From contig CALJIC010000142.1 in the NCBI GenBank assembly GCA_937974195.1, positions 1 through 47,560 on the forward strand: a DNA stretch of 47,560 nt. The letters are read 5' to 3'. Below the pieces are notes generated by a model, which saw nothing but the letters and a program-made list of their open reading frames with translations, was not told the DNA's origin and did not search any database. Origin of the DNA: an uncultured Roseiflexaceae bacterium. GTDB lineage: Bacteria > Chloroflexota > Chloroflexia > Chloroflexales > Roseiflexaceae. Position numbers and translations under genes: made by a program. Shown here one piece after another: positions 27,550 to 34,952 of this stretch; the stretch's first letter is position 1; each line of letters opens with the position of its first letter.

Positions 27550-28376
27550 ACACCATCCTCACACTGACCTGGCTGACCTTCCACGAGGCCCGGCGCAGGC
27601 GCATGGTGCTGGCGGCGCTCGCGGCGGGCGCGCTGTTCCTGCTGGTGTACGGGATCGGCGTGCGGCTGATCTCCGCCGAGCTGGAGAGCGAGGGCGCGCC
27701 GGCGATGGTCGTCCAGCAGATACGTGGCTTCCTGACCGTCGCCGGGCTGTACGTCGTCCACTTCCTGACAGTGATGCTGGCGATCTTCGCGTCGGTCGAT
27801 ACGATCGCCGGCGAGATCAGCTCGCACACCATCCAGGCGATCGTCACCAAACCGCTGCGGCGCTGGCAGGTGCTCGTCGGCAAGTGGCTGGGGTACGCCG
27901 TGATGCTGGCGCTGTACCTGATGCTGCTCGGGGGCGGCGTGCTGCTGGTGATGGCTGTGCAGACCGGCTACTGGCCGCCCAACGCGCTGGCCGGCCTCAG
28001 CCTGCTCATTCTCGAGGCGCTGGTGCTGGTGTCGCTCTCGCTGCTCGGCGGCACGCGCCTCTCCACGCTCACCAACGGCGTGGCGCTGTTCCTGCTCTAC
28101 GGCCTGGCCTTCATCGGCGCGTGGGTCGAGCAGATCGGCGGGCTGCTGCAGTCCGACGCTGCGGTGCGCGTGGGCGTGATCGCGAGCCTGGTGCTGCCGG
28201 TCGAGGCGCTCTGGCGGCGGGCCGCCTATCTCATGCAGACGCCGCTTGCGAACAGCTTCCCGACGCCGTTCACCGTCTCCTCAGTGCCCAGCGCGGCGAT
28301 GGTGATCTACGCCGTGCTCTACAGCTGCGTGGCGCTGCTCCTGGCCGCCCGCGCCTTCGGCCGCCGCGACCTGTAG
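27546..28376 (+). CDS. ABC-2 type transporter permease
   Basis: The 276-residue integral membrane protein has about six helices and the ABC-2 pattern of a short amphipathic N-terminus (LTLTWLTFHEARRRRM). ASVDTIAGEISSHTIQAIVTKP is split by me at residue 20 of that motif, and the block KPLRRWQVLVGKW follows. The family exports lipids, drugs or polysaccharides with a separate ATPase. The likely ATPase is the minus-strand gene at 29272-30252, although a sortase gene lies between and on the opposite strand. The ATG overlaps the regulator's stop (ATGA at 27546-27549). Its stop codon lies in a perfect palindrome. Confidence 0.85.
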   Translation: MNTILTLTWLTFHEARRRRMVLAALAAGALFLLVYGIGVRLISAELESEGAPAMVVQQIRGFLTVAGLYVVHFLTVMLAIFASVDTIAGEISSHTIQAIVTKPLRRWQVLVGKWLGYAVMLALYLMLLGGGVLLVMAVQTGYWPPNALAGLSLLILEALVLVSLSLLGGTRLSTLTNGVALFLLYGLAFIGAWVEQIGGLLQSDAAVRVGVIASLVLPVEALWRRAAYLMQTPLANSFPTPFTVSSVPSAAMVIYAVLYSCVALLLAARAFGRRDL

Positions 28377-28388
28377 GGCGCGCCCTAC
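28373..28388. terminator. Perfect palindrome holding both stop codons of convergent genes
   Basis: GTAGGGCG joined to CGCCCTAC is an exact 16-bp palindrome. Its left half contains the permease TAG (28374-28376) and its right half the sortase TAG on the minus strand (28385-28387). It may serve as a compact bidirectional end signal. Confidence 0.5.
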
Positions 28389-29137
28389 TCGGCGATGGTG
28401 ATCAGCCGGTGGGTCATGGTGACGCCGCGCTCGGTCATCACGCGATCGCCGATGCAGGAGACCAGCGTCACCTGCTCGCGGCCCACTGGGAGGATGTAGT
28501 GCACCTGGTCGGGCGTCGCCCACACCTGGCGGGCGACGTGGTAGGTGTGCGGCGTCCCGCTGGCGTCGTAGAGCACGATCGCGTCGCCGGGCGCCAGCTG
28601 GCTCAGCTGCCCGAACGGCGCCGGGATGTCCGGGGCATCGAGGAAGCGCAGGGCGTGGCCCCACAGCACGATGTTCTCGCCCTCGCCGGGCACGGCGCTC
28701 GCCCGGAACCAGCCGACGTCGTGCTTGGGCACGAACGGCACGCCGGCCTCGTCTACGCCCACCGGCAGCGGCGCGCGGTCGAGCCCGATGGCGTCGATCA
28801 CCACCCGCGTGACGGCGCGGGGAGCGTCCGCAGTCGGCGCCGGCTGCTGAAGGGCGACTTCGACATCTTCGGCGGTCGGCGACGGCTCGGGGGTCGGCAG
28901 CGGCGTCGCGGTCGCCTCGAGCACCGGCGTATCGAGCAGCTCGGCGGCGGCCACGGCGAGCCGCGGCTCAGGGGCGGCCTGGAGCGCTGGCCGCTCGCCG
29001 GGCAGTGGGTTCGCTGGCGCGATGATCTCGGCGGTCGGCAGAGGGCCCAGAGGTTCAGCGAGCCTGTCGGGCTGGGGTGCGCTGGAGCAGGCGGTCAGAG
29101 CGAGAGCAGCGGCAAGAACGAGGACGGTGCGCAACAT
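28385..29137 (-). CDS. Lipoprotein-anchored sortase
   Basis: The 250-residue product has a lipoprotein signal (LALTACSS, Cys17), a Pro/Ala/Thr-rich spacer of about 90 residues and a sortase domain. The catalytic triad is visible: His161 in VLWGHALRF, Cys228 in LVSCIGD and Arg244 in MTHRLI. Sortases cleave sorting motifs and attach surface proteins or cross-link pilins. Most are held by a transmembrane helix, so a lipid anchor is uncommon. No LPxTG-like substrate was recognised in the window. The class resembles E/F-type short sortases, but that is tentative. Confidence 0.85.
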   Translation of the reverse strand: MLRTVLVLAAALALTACSSAPQPDRLAEPLGPLPTAEIIAPANPLPGERPALQAAPEPRLAVAAAELLDTPVLEATATPLPTPEPSPTAEDVEVALQQPAPTADAPRAVTRVVIDAIGLDRAPLPVGVDEAGVPFVPKHDVGWFRASAVPGEGENIVLWGHALRFLDAPDIPAPFGQLSQLAPGDAIVLYDASGTPHTYHVARQVWATPDQVHYILPVGREQVTLVSCIGDRVMTERGVTMTHRLITIAE

Positions 29138-29271
29138 CCGGCGGCCTTTCTAGGAGGATGGTGAAGACGATTGGCTGCCGGGTTAGGATAGGTGCAAAGC
29201 GCCTCGTTGATCCTTGCGGCTTTGGATCGATCTGGGGGCAGTGTCGGGCCCGCGGTGCGCCGCCGCGCCCG

Positions 29272-30252
29272 TCACGCCCCGCTGTCCCGATCGCCGACCA
29301 CATCGAGGAACAGCTGCTCGAGCGAGAGGCGGCGCGGCGTCAGCGCGTAGAGCCTGGCGCCGCTGGCGACGACCCGCGCGGCGATCAGCGGGAGCAGCTC
29401 CTCGCTGTCTATCGTCAGCTGGCAGCTGACCGGGCTGGCTGGCTCGCTCGCATCGAGGCCGTCCGCCGCGCCCTTCCGCTGCTGCTCCCCCGTCACCTGC
29501 ACCCGGTCGCCGGAGATCTCCCGCAGCCACGCCAGCAGCTCGGGGTCGAGCCGGTCCAGGCGCAGCTCCACCTCCACCTGCTCGGCGCCGAGGTCGCGCA
29601 GCGCGATGGTGCGCAGGACGCGCCCCTCGCGGATGAACGCCACCCGGTCGCAGGTGGCCTCCACCTCGCCCAGCAGGTGGGAGTTGAGGAACACCGTCGT
29701 CCCGCGCTCGCGCAGCCCGCGGATCACGCTGCGCACCAGCATCCGCCCGAACGGGTCGAGCGCCGAGGTCGGCTCATCCAGGAACACCAGCTCCGGGTCG
29801 TTGAGGAGCGCCTGCGCGAGGCCGACGCGCTGCAGCATGCCCTTGGAGAAGTCGGACAGCGGGCGGCGGGCGTGCTCGCTGAGCCCGACCAGCTCCAGGA
29901 CCTCGGGGATGCGCCGCCGCCGCGTCTCACGGTCCATCTGGAGCAGCCGCCCGTGCAGGTCGAGGAACTCCGCCGCCGGCAGCCACTCGTGGAAGCGGAA
30001 GTGCTCGGGGAGGAACCCGACGCGCCGCATGGCCGCCGGGTCCCCGGGCGCGCAGCCGAGCACCTGCGCCCACCCGGCGCTCGGCCGCACCAGCCCGAGC
30101 AGCATCTTCACCGATGTGCTCTTGCCGGCGCCGTTCGGGCCGAGAAAGCCGAAGACCTCACCCCGCGGCACCGCGAGGGTGAGGTCGGCCACGGCGACTT
30201 TGTCGCCGTACTCTTTACGGAGCCCGGCTGTCTCGATCGCCAGGTCGCTCAT
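29272..30252 (-). CDS. ABC transporter ATP-binding protein (CcmA/DrrA-type exporter)
   Basis: The 326-residue exporter ATPase has Walker A GPNGAGKST, VGFLPEHFRFHEWL after the Q-loop, signature FSKGMLQR, Walker B LVFLDEPTSALD and the switch histidine in FLNSHLLGE. A C-terminal extension of about 100 residues (from near 225) is typical of DrrA/CcmA-type ATPases. It most likely energises the ABC-2 permease at 27546-28376. A long stem lies just upstream and would separate it from the anti-sigma gene. Confidence 0.9.
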   Translation of the reverse strand: MSDLAIETAGLRKEYGDKVAVADLTLAVPRGEVFGFLGPNGAGKSTSVKMLLGLVRPSAGWAQVLGCAPGDPAAMRRVGFLPEHFRFHEWLPAAEFLDLHGRLLQMDRETRRRRIPEVLELVGLSEHARRPLSDFSKGMLQRVGLAQALLNDPELVFLDEPTSALDPFGRMLVRSVIRGLRERGTTVFLNSHLLGEVEATCDRVAFIREGRVLRTIALRDLGAEQVEVELRLDRLDPELLAWLREISGDRVQVTGEQQRKGAADGLDASEPASPVSCQLTIDSEELLPLIAARVVASGARLYALTPRRLSLEQLFLDVVGDRDSGA

Positions 30253-30298
30253 ATGTGCCTCAGCAGCATGTGAAGGGCGGCAAGTGGGCGATACCGCT

Positions 30299-30337
30299 CC
30301 ACGGCTGTGCGGCAGCGAAGCTGCCGCACAGCCGTGG
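30299..30337 (-). terminator. Long perfect hairpin after the anti-sigma gene
   Basis: A perfect 17-bp stem, CCACGGCTGTGCGGCAG (30299-30315) with its complement (30321-30337), is closed by the 5-base loop CGAAG. It lies between the anti-sigma stop and the ABC ATPase start. A shorter relative sits at 35385-35413. Confidence 0.6.
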
Positions 30338-30367
30338 GAGTCATCCGGGGAGGCGGGCCGCTAGCGC

Positions 30368-31498
30368 CTAGCGCGTCGCATCGACCAGGGCGCTCACCGT
30401 CGCGTCGTCGACGTTGCCCTGCGTGCTGAGCACGTAGAAGCGGTCGCCGCGCTGCCAGTAGAGCTGCAGCTCACGCCCGTCGCTCCGGCGCGACGACACC
30501 TGGAGCGCGGTGATGTCGCCGAACTGCACCGTCTGGACGCCGGACATGCCCGCCGGGAAGGGGAACACGAAGGTGGTGCTCCAGTCGATCTGAGCGCTCA
30601 GCGCCGCAGCCTTCTCCGGGGACGTGCCGAGCAGGCGCAGCAGCGCTGTGCCGAGCTGCTCCAGCTCCACCCCGTCCGGCACCGTCACCTCGGGGCTCCG
30701 CCCCTGGATCAGGTCGAGGCGGTAGTCCGCGCCGCTGACGCTGGTCACCACCATCGGCGGGATGTCGGCGCGGATCGGCCCGCTGCCCAGCGCGTCCGGC
30801 AGGGTCACATCGGTCACGCCCGCCGCCTGCAGCAGCTGCCGGGCGGCCTCGACGTTCACCTGGAACTCCTGGACGCTTCGCCCGCGGACGGCGTACGTCG
30901 TGCTGGTGTCCTGGCCCGCGAGCGGCGGCTGGATCACCGGGAAGCCAACCATCGCCGCGGCCTCGTCGGCGGTGGCGACGGTCACCGGCTCGCCCGGGTC
31001 GACGACCGTCGTCGGCTCAGCGACGAACAGCGTCGAGGCGTCGAAGTCCAGCTGCTCCAGCTCGCGCAGGCGGTCGCGGTCCACCGGCACGAAGACGACC
31101 GACTGCACGCGGAAGATCTTGAGCAGCTGGTCGGCGGCGGCCTGCACCGGCGGGAGCGCCAGCAGGGCGACCGCGACCAGCGCCGCGGCGAGCAGGGTGA
31201 TCCTGCGCGTCCATCCCCTCGATATGGTCATGGTTGAGCTTCTCCTTATCGGTTGTTCGGTATCGGCGCCGCGCGCCCGGTCGAGCGCGGTCAGCGTCCG
31301 CGCGAAGGCCGCGCGGGTATCTGGCTGAGGCGCCGACAGCAGCGCGCCGGTCCTTTCTGCTGCTGCGCGCAGCTCCAGCAGCCGCGCCGCGCACGACGGG
31401 CAGACCCGGAGGTGCGCCCGCAGCTCATCGAGCTCCGGCCGCCCGAGCGCGCCGTCCACAGAGGCGCGCAGCGCGCCGTCGTCATAGCACCGGTTCAT
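30368..31498 (-). CDS. Zinc-finger anti-sigma factor
   Basis: This membrane anti-sigma factor should hold the ECF sigma factor encoded directly upstream. The 376-residue product begins MNRCYDDGALRASVDG and has the ZAS-type HxxxCxxC motif in AHLRVCPSC (His29, Cys33, Cys36). One transmembrane helix lies near residues 97-117 (LLAAALVAVALLALPP), and a long extracytoplasmic domain follows that I do not recognise. ATG 31498 overlaps the last 17 bases of the sigma gene, as expected for coupled synthesis. A longer in-frame opening to 31678 is rejected. Confidence 0.85.
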   Translation of the reverse strand: MNRCYDDGALRASVDGALGRPELDELRAHLRVCPSCAARLLELRAAAERTGALLSAPQPDTRAAFARTLTALDRARGADTEQPIRRSSTMTISRGWTRRITLLAAALVAVALLALPPVQAAADQLLKIFRVQSVVFVPVDRDRLRELEQLDFDASTLFVAEPTTVVDPGEPVTVATADEAAAMVGFPVIQPPLAGQDTSTTYAVRGRSVQEFQVNVEAARQLLQAAGVTDVTLPDALGSGPIRADIPPMVVTSVSGADYRLDLIQGRSPEVTVPDGVELEQLGTALLRLLGTSPEKAAALSAQIDWSTTFVFPFPAGMSGVQTVQFGDITALQVSSRRSDGRELQLYWQRGDRFYVLSTQGNVDDATVSALVDATR

Positions 31499-32063
31499 CG
31501 TCGTTCCCCGCCGCATACGCGGCCACAAACGCCTTCTCAGCCCGCGCCAGCAGCGCCCCCACCGAGCTCGGCGCGATCTCCAGCGCCTGCGCGACCTCCG
31601 CGTAGGAGAGGCCGGCGTGGCGGAGCAGCAGCAGCCGCGCCTGCCGCTCCGGGAGCTTCGCCAGCGCCTGCCGCACAAGCGCTCGCTCCTCGGAGCGCGC
31701 CAGCTCCTCCTCGGGGCCGGCAGGCGCCGGGGCCTCCGCCAGGCGCTCGGCGCGCTGCCGCTCGCGCCGGGCCCCGCGCAGCCGGTTGTAGGCGCGGTTG
31801 AGCCCGACCCGGCACAGCCAGGCCGCGAGCGACATGCCCGGCTTGTGGCGCGGCGGGGTGCGGAACAGCGTCAGAAAGGTCTCCTGCGCCAGATCCTCGG
31901 CCTCCTCGTGGCTCCCGGTCAGCCCGTAGAGCGCCCGAAAGACCGTCGCGTAGTGCCGCTCGAACAGCAGCTCGAACGCCGCTACGTCCCCCGCGTGCAG
32001 CCTGCCCAGCAGCAGCGCGTCGGTGTCGAGCACCTCGGCACGCTGGTTGGCGGCGTCCAGCAT
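31482..32063 (-). CDS. ECF-type RNA polymerase sigma factor
   Basis: The 193-residue product has region 2 (FELLFERHYATVFRALYGL, then EEAEDLAQETFLTLFR) and region 4 (LAKLPERQARLLLLRHAGLS, YAEVAQALEIAPSSVGALLA). Regions 1 and 3 are absent, as in extracytoplasmic-function sigma factors. ATG 32063 follows GAGGGAAGG; the longer frame from 32201 would cross the promoter region. A TATAGT box on the minus strand at 32105-32100 may be its -10. It is divergent from the promoter of the two small ORFs, so it could regulate them. Confidence 0.9.
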   Translation of the reverse strand: MLDAANQRAEVLDTDALLLGRLHAGDVAAFELLFERHYATVFRALYGLTGSHEEAEDLAQETFLTLFRTPPRHKPGMSLAAWLCRVGLNRAYNRLRGARRERQRAERLAEAPAPAGPEEELARSEERALVRQALAKLPERQARLLLLRHAGLSYAEVAQALEIAPSSVGALLARAEKAFVAAYAAGNDDEPVL

Positions 32064-32172
32064 CCTTCCCTCGCTGTGTGCGAACGTTCGCCTTCGGTAA
32101 CTATACACCGCGGCGCGCGATTTTGTGACACCTCGCCGGGTGAGATTCAGACCATAGACGGAGCGCGAGCTA

Positions 32173-32201
32173 TTGACGCGGGCGTGCGGGCGTGGTAGCA
32201 T
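32173..32201 (+). promoter_or_regulatory. Promoter of the small-ORF/RNA-structure unit
   Basis: TTGACG (32173-32178) and TAGCAT (32196-32201) are spaced 17 bases apart. The predicted start near 32208 lies about 44 bases before the first small ORF. Confidence 0.65.
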
Positions 32202-32251
32202 AGCTGCGTGTAGTTTCGGGCGATTGCCCTGCGAAGAGGAACGGTATCACA

Positions 32252-32350
32252 GTGGTGCTGTACGACACGATGATCATCTTCCGGCCCCGCGTCATGCGTG
32301 GTATGCCGATGCAGATGGTCGTGCCCACGGGCAGCGTGTCGTCGGGGTGA
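32252..32350 (+). CDS. Met-rich 32-codon small ORF (possible leader peptide)
   Basis: The GTG-started ORF reads VLYDTMIIFRPRVMRGMPMQ and ends VVPTGSVSSG. Five internal Met residues occur, four of them within eight codons (MRGMPMQM). GAAGAGGA (32233-32240) lies 11 bases upstream. Its TGA (32348-32350) overlaps the first bases of a long RNA stem that includes the ribosome-binding site of the next ORF, and methionyl-tRNA synthetase lies further downstream. That layout fits a translated leader, but a small functional protein is also possible. It is too short for family comparison by eye. Confidence 0.45.
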   Translation: MVLYDTMIIFRPRVMRGMPMQMVVPTGSVSSG

Positions 32351-32438
32351 GCTCCCTCTCAACTGAGCGATGCACGGGCCGTGGGCGGTGTTGAAGCCTG
32401 CGGCCCGTTTGATTCCTGGGCATCGCAGAGAGGAGCTC
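32349..32438 (+). promoter_or_regulatory. Structured intercistronic RNA element sequestering a ribosome-binding site
   Basis: Three nested stems are visible. P1 is 32349-32360 with 32428-32438 (11 bp, one bulge). P2 is GCGATGC (32367-32373) with GCATCGC (32420-32426). P3 is ACGGGCCG (32374-32381) with CGGCCCGT (32401-32408), with a 19-base loop. P1's 5' arm overlaps the stop of the first small ORF and its 3' arm contains the AGAGGAG Shine-Dalgarno of the second. No known riboswitch signature was recognised. Confidence 0.65.
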
Positions 32439-32442
32439 AGCC

Positions 32443-32580
32443 ATGTCAAAGAAGAAATCATCCCAGGGCAAGATGTTCGGACGCCAGGGCGGCGCCCACG
32501 CCAAGTTCGGCGGGCAGAAGCCGGGGATGTCGCGCGGTGTGCCGATGTCCCGCCGGCCGCCGCGCCAGCCCGGGCGCTAG
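32443..32580 (+). CDS. Small basic Gly/Arg/Lys-rich protein, 45 residues
   Basis: The ORF reads MSKKKSSQGKMFGRQGG, AHAKFGGQKPGMSRGVPM and SRRPPRQPGR. It has about 14 Lys/Arg and no acidic residues, so it should bind nucleic acid or another polyanion; this is inference. A strong Shine-Dalgarno (AGAGGAG, 32429-32435) lies 7 bases before the ATG. SRGVPMS recalls MRGMPMQ in the preceding ORF. I do not recognise the family. The good initiation site and typical codon use make it likely to be translated. Confidence 0.65.
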   Translation: MSKKKSSQGKMFGRQGGAHAKFGGQKPGMSRGVPMSRRPPRQPGR

Positions 32581-32595
32581 CGAAGGATCTGCAGG

Positions 32596-32690
32596 GGGGC
32601 ACGGAGCGCCCGGGGCTCGAGCGCGGCGATGCGGCAGCGCTACGCAGCATCGAGCCCCGCTCGGCAAGCGAAACGGCTTCTCCGTGCCCC
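32596..32690 (+). promoter_or_regulatory. Large nested RNA structure downstream of the small basic ORF
   Basis: The outer stem GGGGCACGGAG (32596-32606) pairs perfectly with CTCCGTGCCCC (32680-32690). The inner stem GGGGCTCGA (32612-32620) pairs with TCGAGCCCC (32650-32658), and TGCG/CGCA can pair within the loop. There is no T-tract. It may end the small-ORF transcript or fold in the metG leader. Confidence 0.6.
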
Positions 32691-32899
32691 GTGGGGGCGC
32701 AGGGCGCCGCGCCCGCACCTCTGTGGGTCAACACACGGTCACTCTGATATGCTCGCTCGCAGCACACAACCGCACACCACCCCTCCCTGGCGCTGGGATG
32801 GCCTGCGCCTCAACCCGCGCGGCTTCATGGCGGCCTCGCCCGCCATCTCCTATTCCTCAACCCGCTGACCTGCAGCGTCGCACCCTATCCGCTGTCGGT

Positions 32900-32928
32900 T
32901 TGCATATCCCACGCACATCGTCTATCCT
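32900..32928 (+). promoter_or_regulatory. Possible metG promoter
   Basis: TTGCAT (32900-32905) and TATCCT (32923-32928) are spaced 17 bases apart. A 7-bp hairpin (GCGCCTG/CAGGCGC, near 32960-32980) follows before metG. The rest of 32691-33021 shows nothing else. Confidence 0.35.
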
Positions 32929-33021
32929 GACGGAAGCCGTATATCGCAGCGTGCGGAGGCGCGCCTGGCGAGACAGGCGCTTCGCCCAACGCACCCTGCA
33001 CGATACATGCAGGAGCATCCC

Positions 33022-34806
33022 GTGCCTGACCATATTCTCATCGCTGTCGCGTGGCCCTACGCCAACGGCCCGCGCCATATCGGCCACGTGGCCGGCTTCG
33101 GTGTCCCGAGCGATATCTTCGCCCGCTACCACCGCCTCAAAGGCAACCGCGTGCTCATGATCTCCGGCACCGACGAGCACGGCACGCCGATCACGCTCGC
33201 CGCCGATAAGGAGGGCCTGACGCCCAGGGAAGTCGCCGACCGCTACAACAAGGTGATCGGGGACGACCTGTACAACCTGGGGCTGAGCTACGACATCTTC
33301 ACGCGCACCACCACCCGCAACCACTACCGCGTCACGCAGGACCTGTTCACGACGCTGTACGAGAAGGGCTACATCTTCCGCAAGGAGACGCTCGGCGCCT
33401 TCTCGGCCAGCACCGGCCGCACCCTGCCGGACCGCTACATCGAGGGCACCTGCCCGATCTGCGGCTACACCGAGGCCCGCGGCGACCAGTGCGACAACTG
33501 CGGCAACCAGCTCGACCCGGTGGACCTGATCAACCCGCGCTCCAAGATCGACGGCACGCCGCCGGAGTTCAGGCAGACCGAGCACTTCTTCCTGGACCTG
33601 CCGGCCTTCGCCGAGCAGCTGCGGACCTGGATCGAGGCCCAGGAGCACTGGCGCCCGAACGTGCGCGCCTTCTCGCTGAACTTCATCAAGGAGCTCAAGC
33701 CGCGCGCGATCACCCGCGACCTCGAGTGGGGCGTGCCCATCCCGCTGCCCGAGTACGAGCACCGCGACGACAAGAAGATCTACGTCTGGTTCGACGCGGT
33801 GATCGGCTACCTCTCGGCCTCGATCGAGTGGGCCAAGAACCGCGGCACGCCCGACGCCTGGCGTGAGTGGTGGCAGAACCCTCAGTCGCGCCACTACTAC
33901 TTCATGGGCAAGGACAACATCGTCTTCCACACGGTGATCTGGCCCAGCATGCTGCTCGGCTACGGCTCGGGCGGGGTCTTCGGCGGCGGCGAGGGGCACC
34001 CGCCGCTGGAGCTGCCCTACGACGTCGTCTCCAGCGAGTTCCTGACGATGGAGGGCAAGAAGTTCAGCAGCAGCCGCGGGATCGTGATCTACGTCAACGA
34101 CTTCCTCAGCCGCTACGACGCCGACGCGCTGCGCTACTTCCTGACGATCGCCGGCCCCGAGACGCAGGACACCGACTTCACCTGGGCCGAGTTCGTGCGC
34201 CGCAACAACGACGAGCTGGTGGCCACCTGGGGCAACCTGGTCAACCGCACGCTCACTAACGTCTACCGCAACTTCGGCGCGGTCCCCGAGCCCGGTGAGC
34301 TGGACGAGGGCGACCGGGCGCTGCTGGCGGCCATCGCGGACGGCTTCGCGACCGTCGGGGGCCACATCGAGGCGGCTCGCTTCCGCGCCGCGCTCGGGGA
34401 GGCCATGCGGCTCGCAGCGCAGGTGAACCAGTACCTGAGCGAGCGCGAGCCGTGGAAGCTGATCAAGACCGACCGCGAGCGCGCCGCGACGGTGCTGTAC
34501 GTCGCGCTGCGCTGTGTGAACGACCTCAAGACGCTGTTCGCGCCGTTCCTGCCCTTCAGCAGCCAGCGCCTGCACGAGATGCTCGGCCACGAGGGCTTCA
34601 TCTCGGGGCCGCTCGAGTTCCGCGAGGAGACCGAGGAGGACGGCAGCAGCCACCGGGTGCTCACCGGGAACTACGAGGTGGCCATCGGGCGCTGGGAGCC
34701 GGGGGACCTGCCGGTCGGCCAGAAGCTGCGGGAGCCCAAGGCGCTCTTCAAGAAGCTGGACGAGAAGATCGTCGATGAGGAGCTGGCCCGGATGGCGGCC
34801 AGCTGA
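33022..34806 (+). CDS. metG: Methionyl-tRNA synthetase
   Basis: This enzyme charges tRNA-Met and initiator tRNA. The 594-residue class I synthetase has the HIGH motif in NGPRHIGH (near 19-22), a zinc knuckle C-x2-C-x9-C-x2-C (near 143-158), and KKFSSSRG near 347 in the KMSKS position. The helical anticodon domain contains NRTLTNVYRNFG. There is no C-terminal EMAP-like tRNA-binding domain, so this is a short form. GTG 33022 is preferred because AGGAG (33011-33015) lies 6 bases before it; ATG 33007 is the alternative. A long hairpin follows. Confidence 0.95.
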   Translation: MPDHILIAVAWPYANGPRHIGHVAGFGVPSDIFARYHRLKGNRVLMISGTDEHGTPITLAADKEGLTPREVADRYNKVIGDDLYNLGLSYDIFTRTTTRNHYRVTQDLFTTLYEKGYIFRKETLGAFSASTGRTLPDRYIEGTCPICGYTEARGDQCDNCGNQLDPVDLINPRSKIDGTPPEFRQTEHFFLDLPAFAEQLRTWIEAQEHWRPNVRAFSLNFIKELKPRAITRDLEWGVPIPLPEYEHRDDKKIYVWFDAVIGYLSASIEWAKNRGTPDAWREWWQNPQSRHYYFMGKDNIVFHTVIWPSMLLGYGSGGVFGGGEGHPPLELPYDVVSSEFLTMEGKKFSSSRGIVIYVNDFLSRYDADALRYFLTIAGPETQDTDFTWAEFVRRNNDELVATWGNLVNRTLTNVYRNFGAVPEPGELDEGDRALLAAIADGFATVGGHIEAARFRAALGEAMRLAAQVNQYLSEREPWKLIKTDRERAATVLYVALRCVNDLKTLFAPFLPFSSQRLHEMLGHEGFISGPLEFREETEEDGSSHRVLTGNYEVAIGRWEPGDLPVGQKLREPKALFKKLDEKIVDEELARMAAS

Positions 34807-34866
34807 GCTTCGGGACGTCTGGAATGATGCGCTGGCGCGACGGCGCCGGGATCTCGGCGAGGTGTT

Positions 34867-34909
34867 GTGTGGGTGCGAGCGGTGCCGGCTGCGGCGCTCG
34901 CGCCCACAC
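34867..34909 (+). terminator. Strong hairpin after metG
   Basis: A 15-bp stem, GTGTGGGTGCGAGCG (34867-34881) with CGCTCGCGCCCACAC (34895-34909), contains one G-T pair and a 13-base loop. No T-tract follows. Confidence 0.55.
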
Positions 34910-34952
34910 CCTCCCCGGCATGTAAGCGCTCTATGACGAACGGAGAACGAAC

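Noticed and set aside
32349..32438. Known riboswitch class (SAM, cobalamin, THF, fluoride, ZTP, ykkC, glycine)
   Set aside because: The characteristic core sequences are missing; the element is defined only by pairing.
32691..33006. Additional short ORFs between the RNA structure and metG
   Set aside because: Open frames here lack ribosome-binding sites and show no codon bias or motif.
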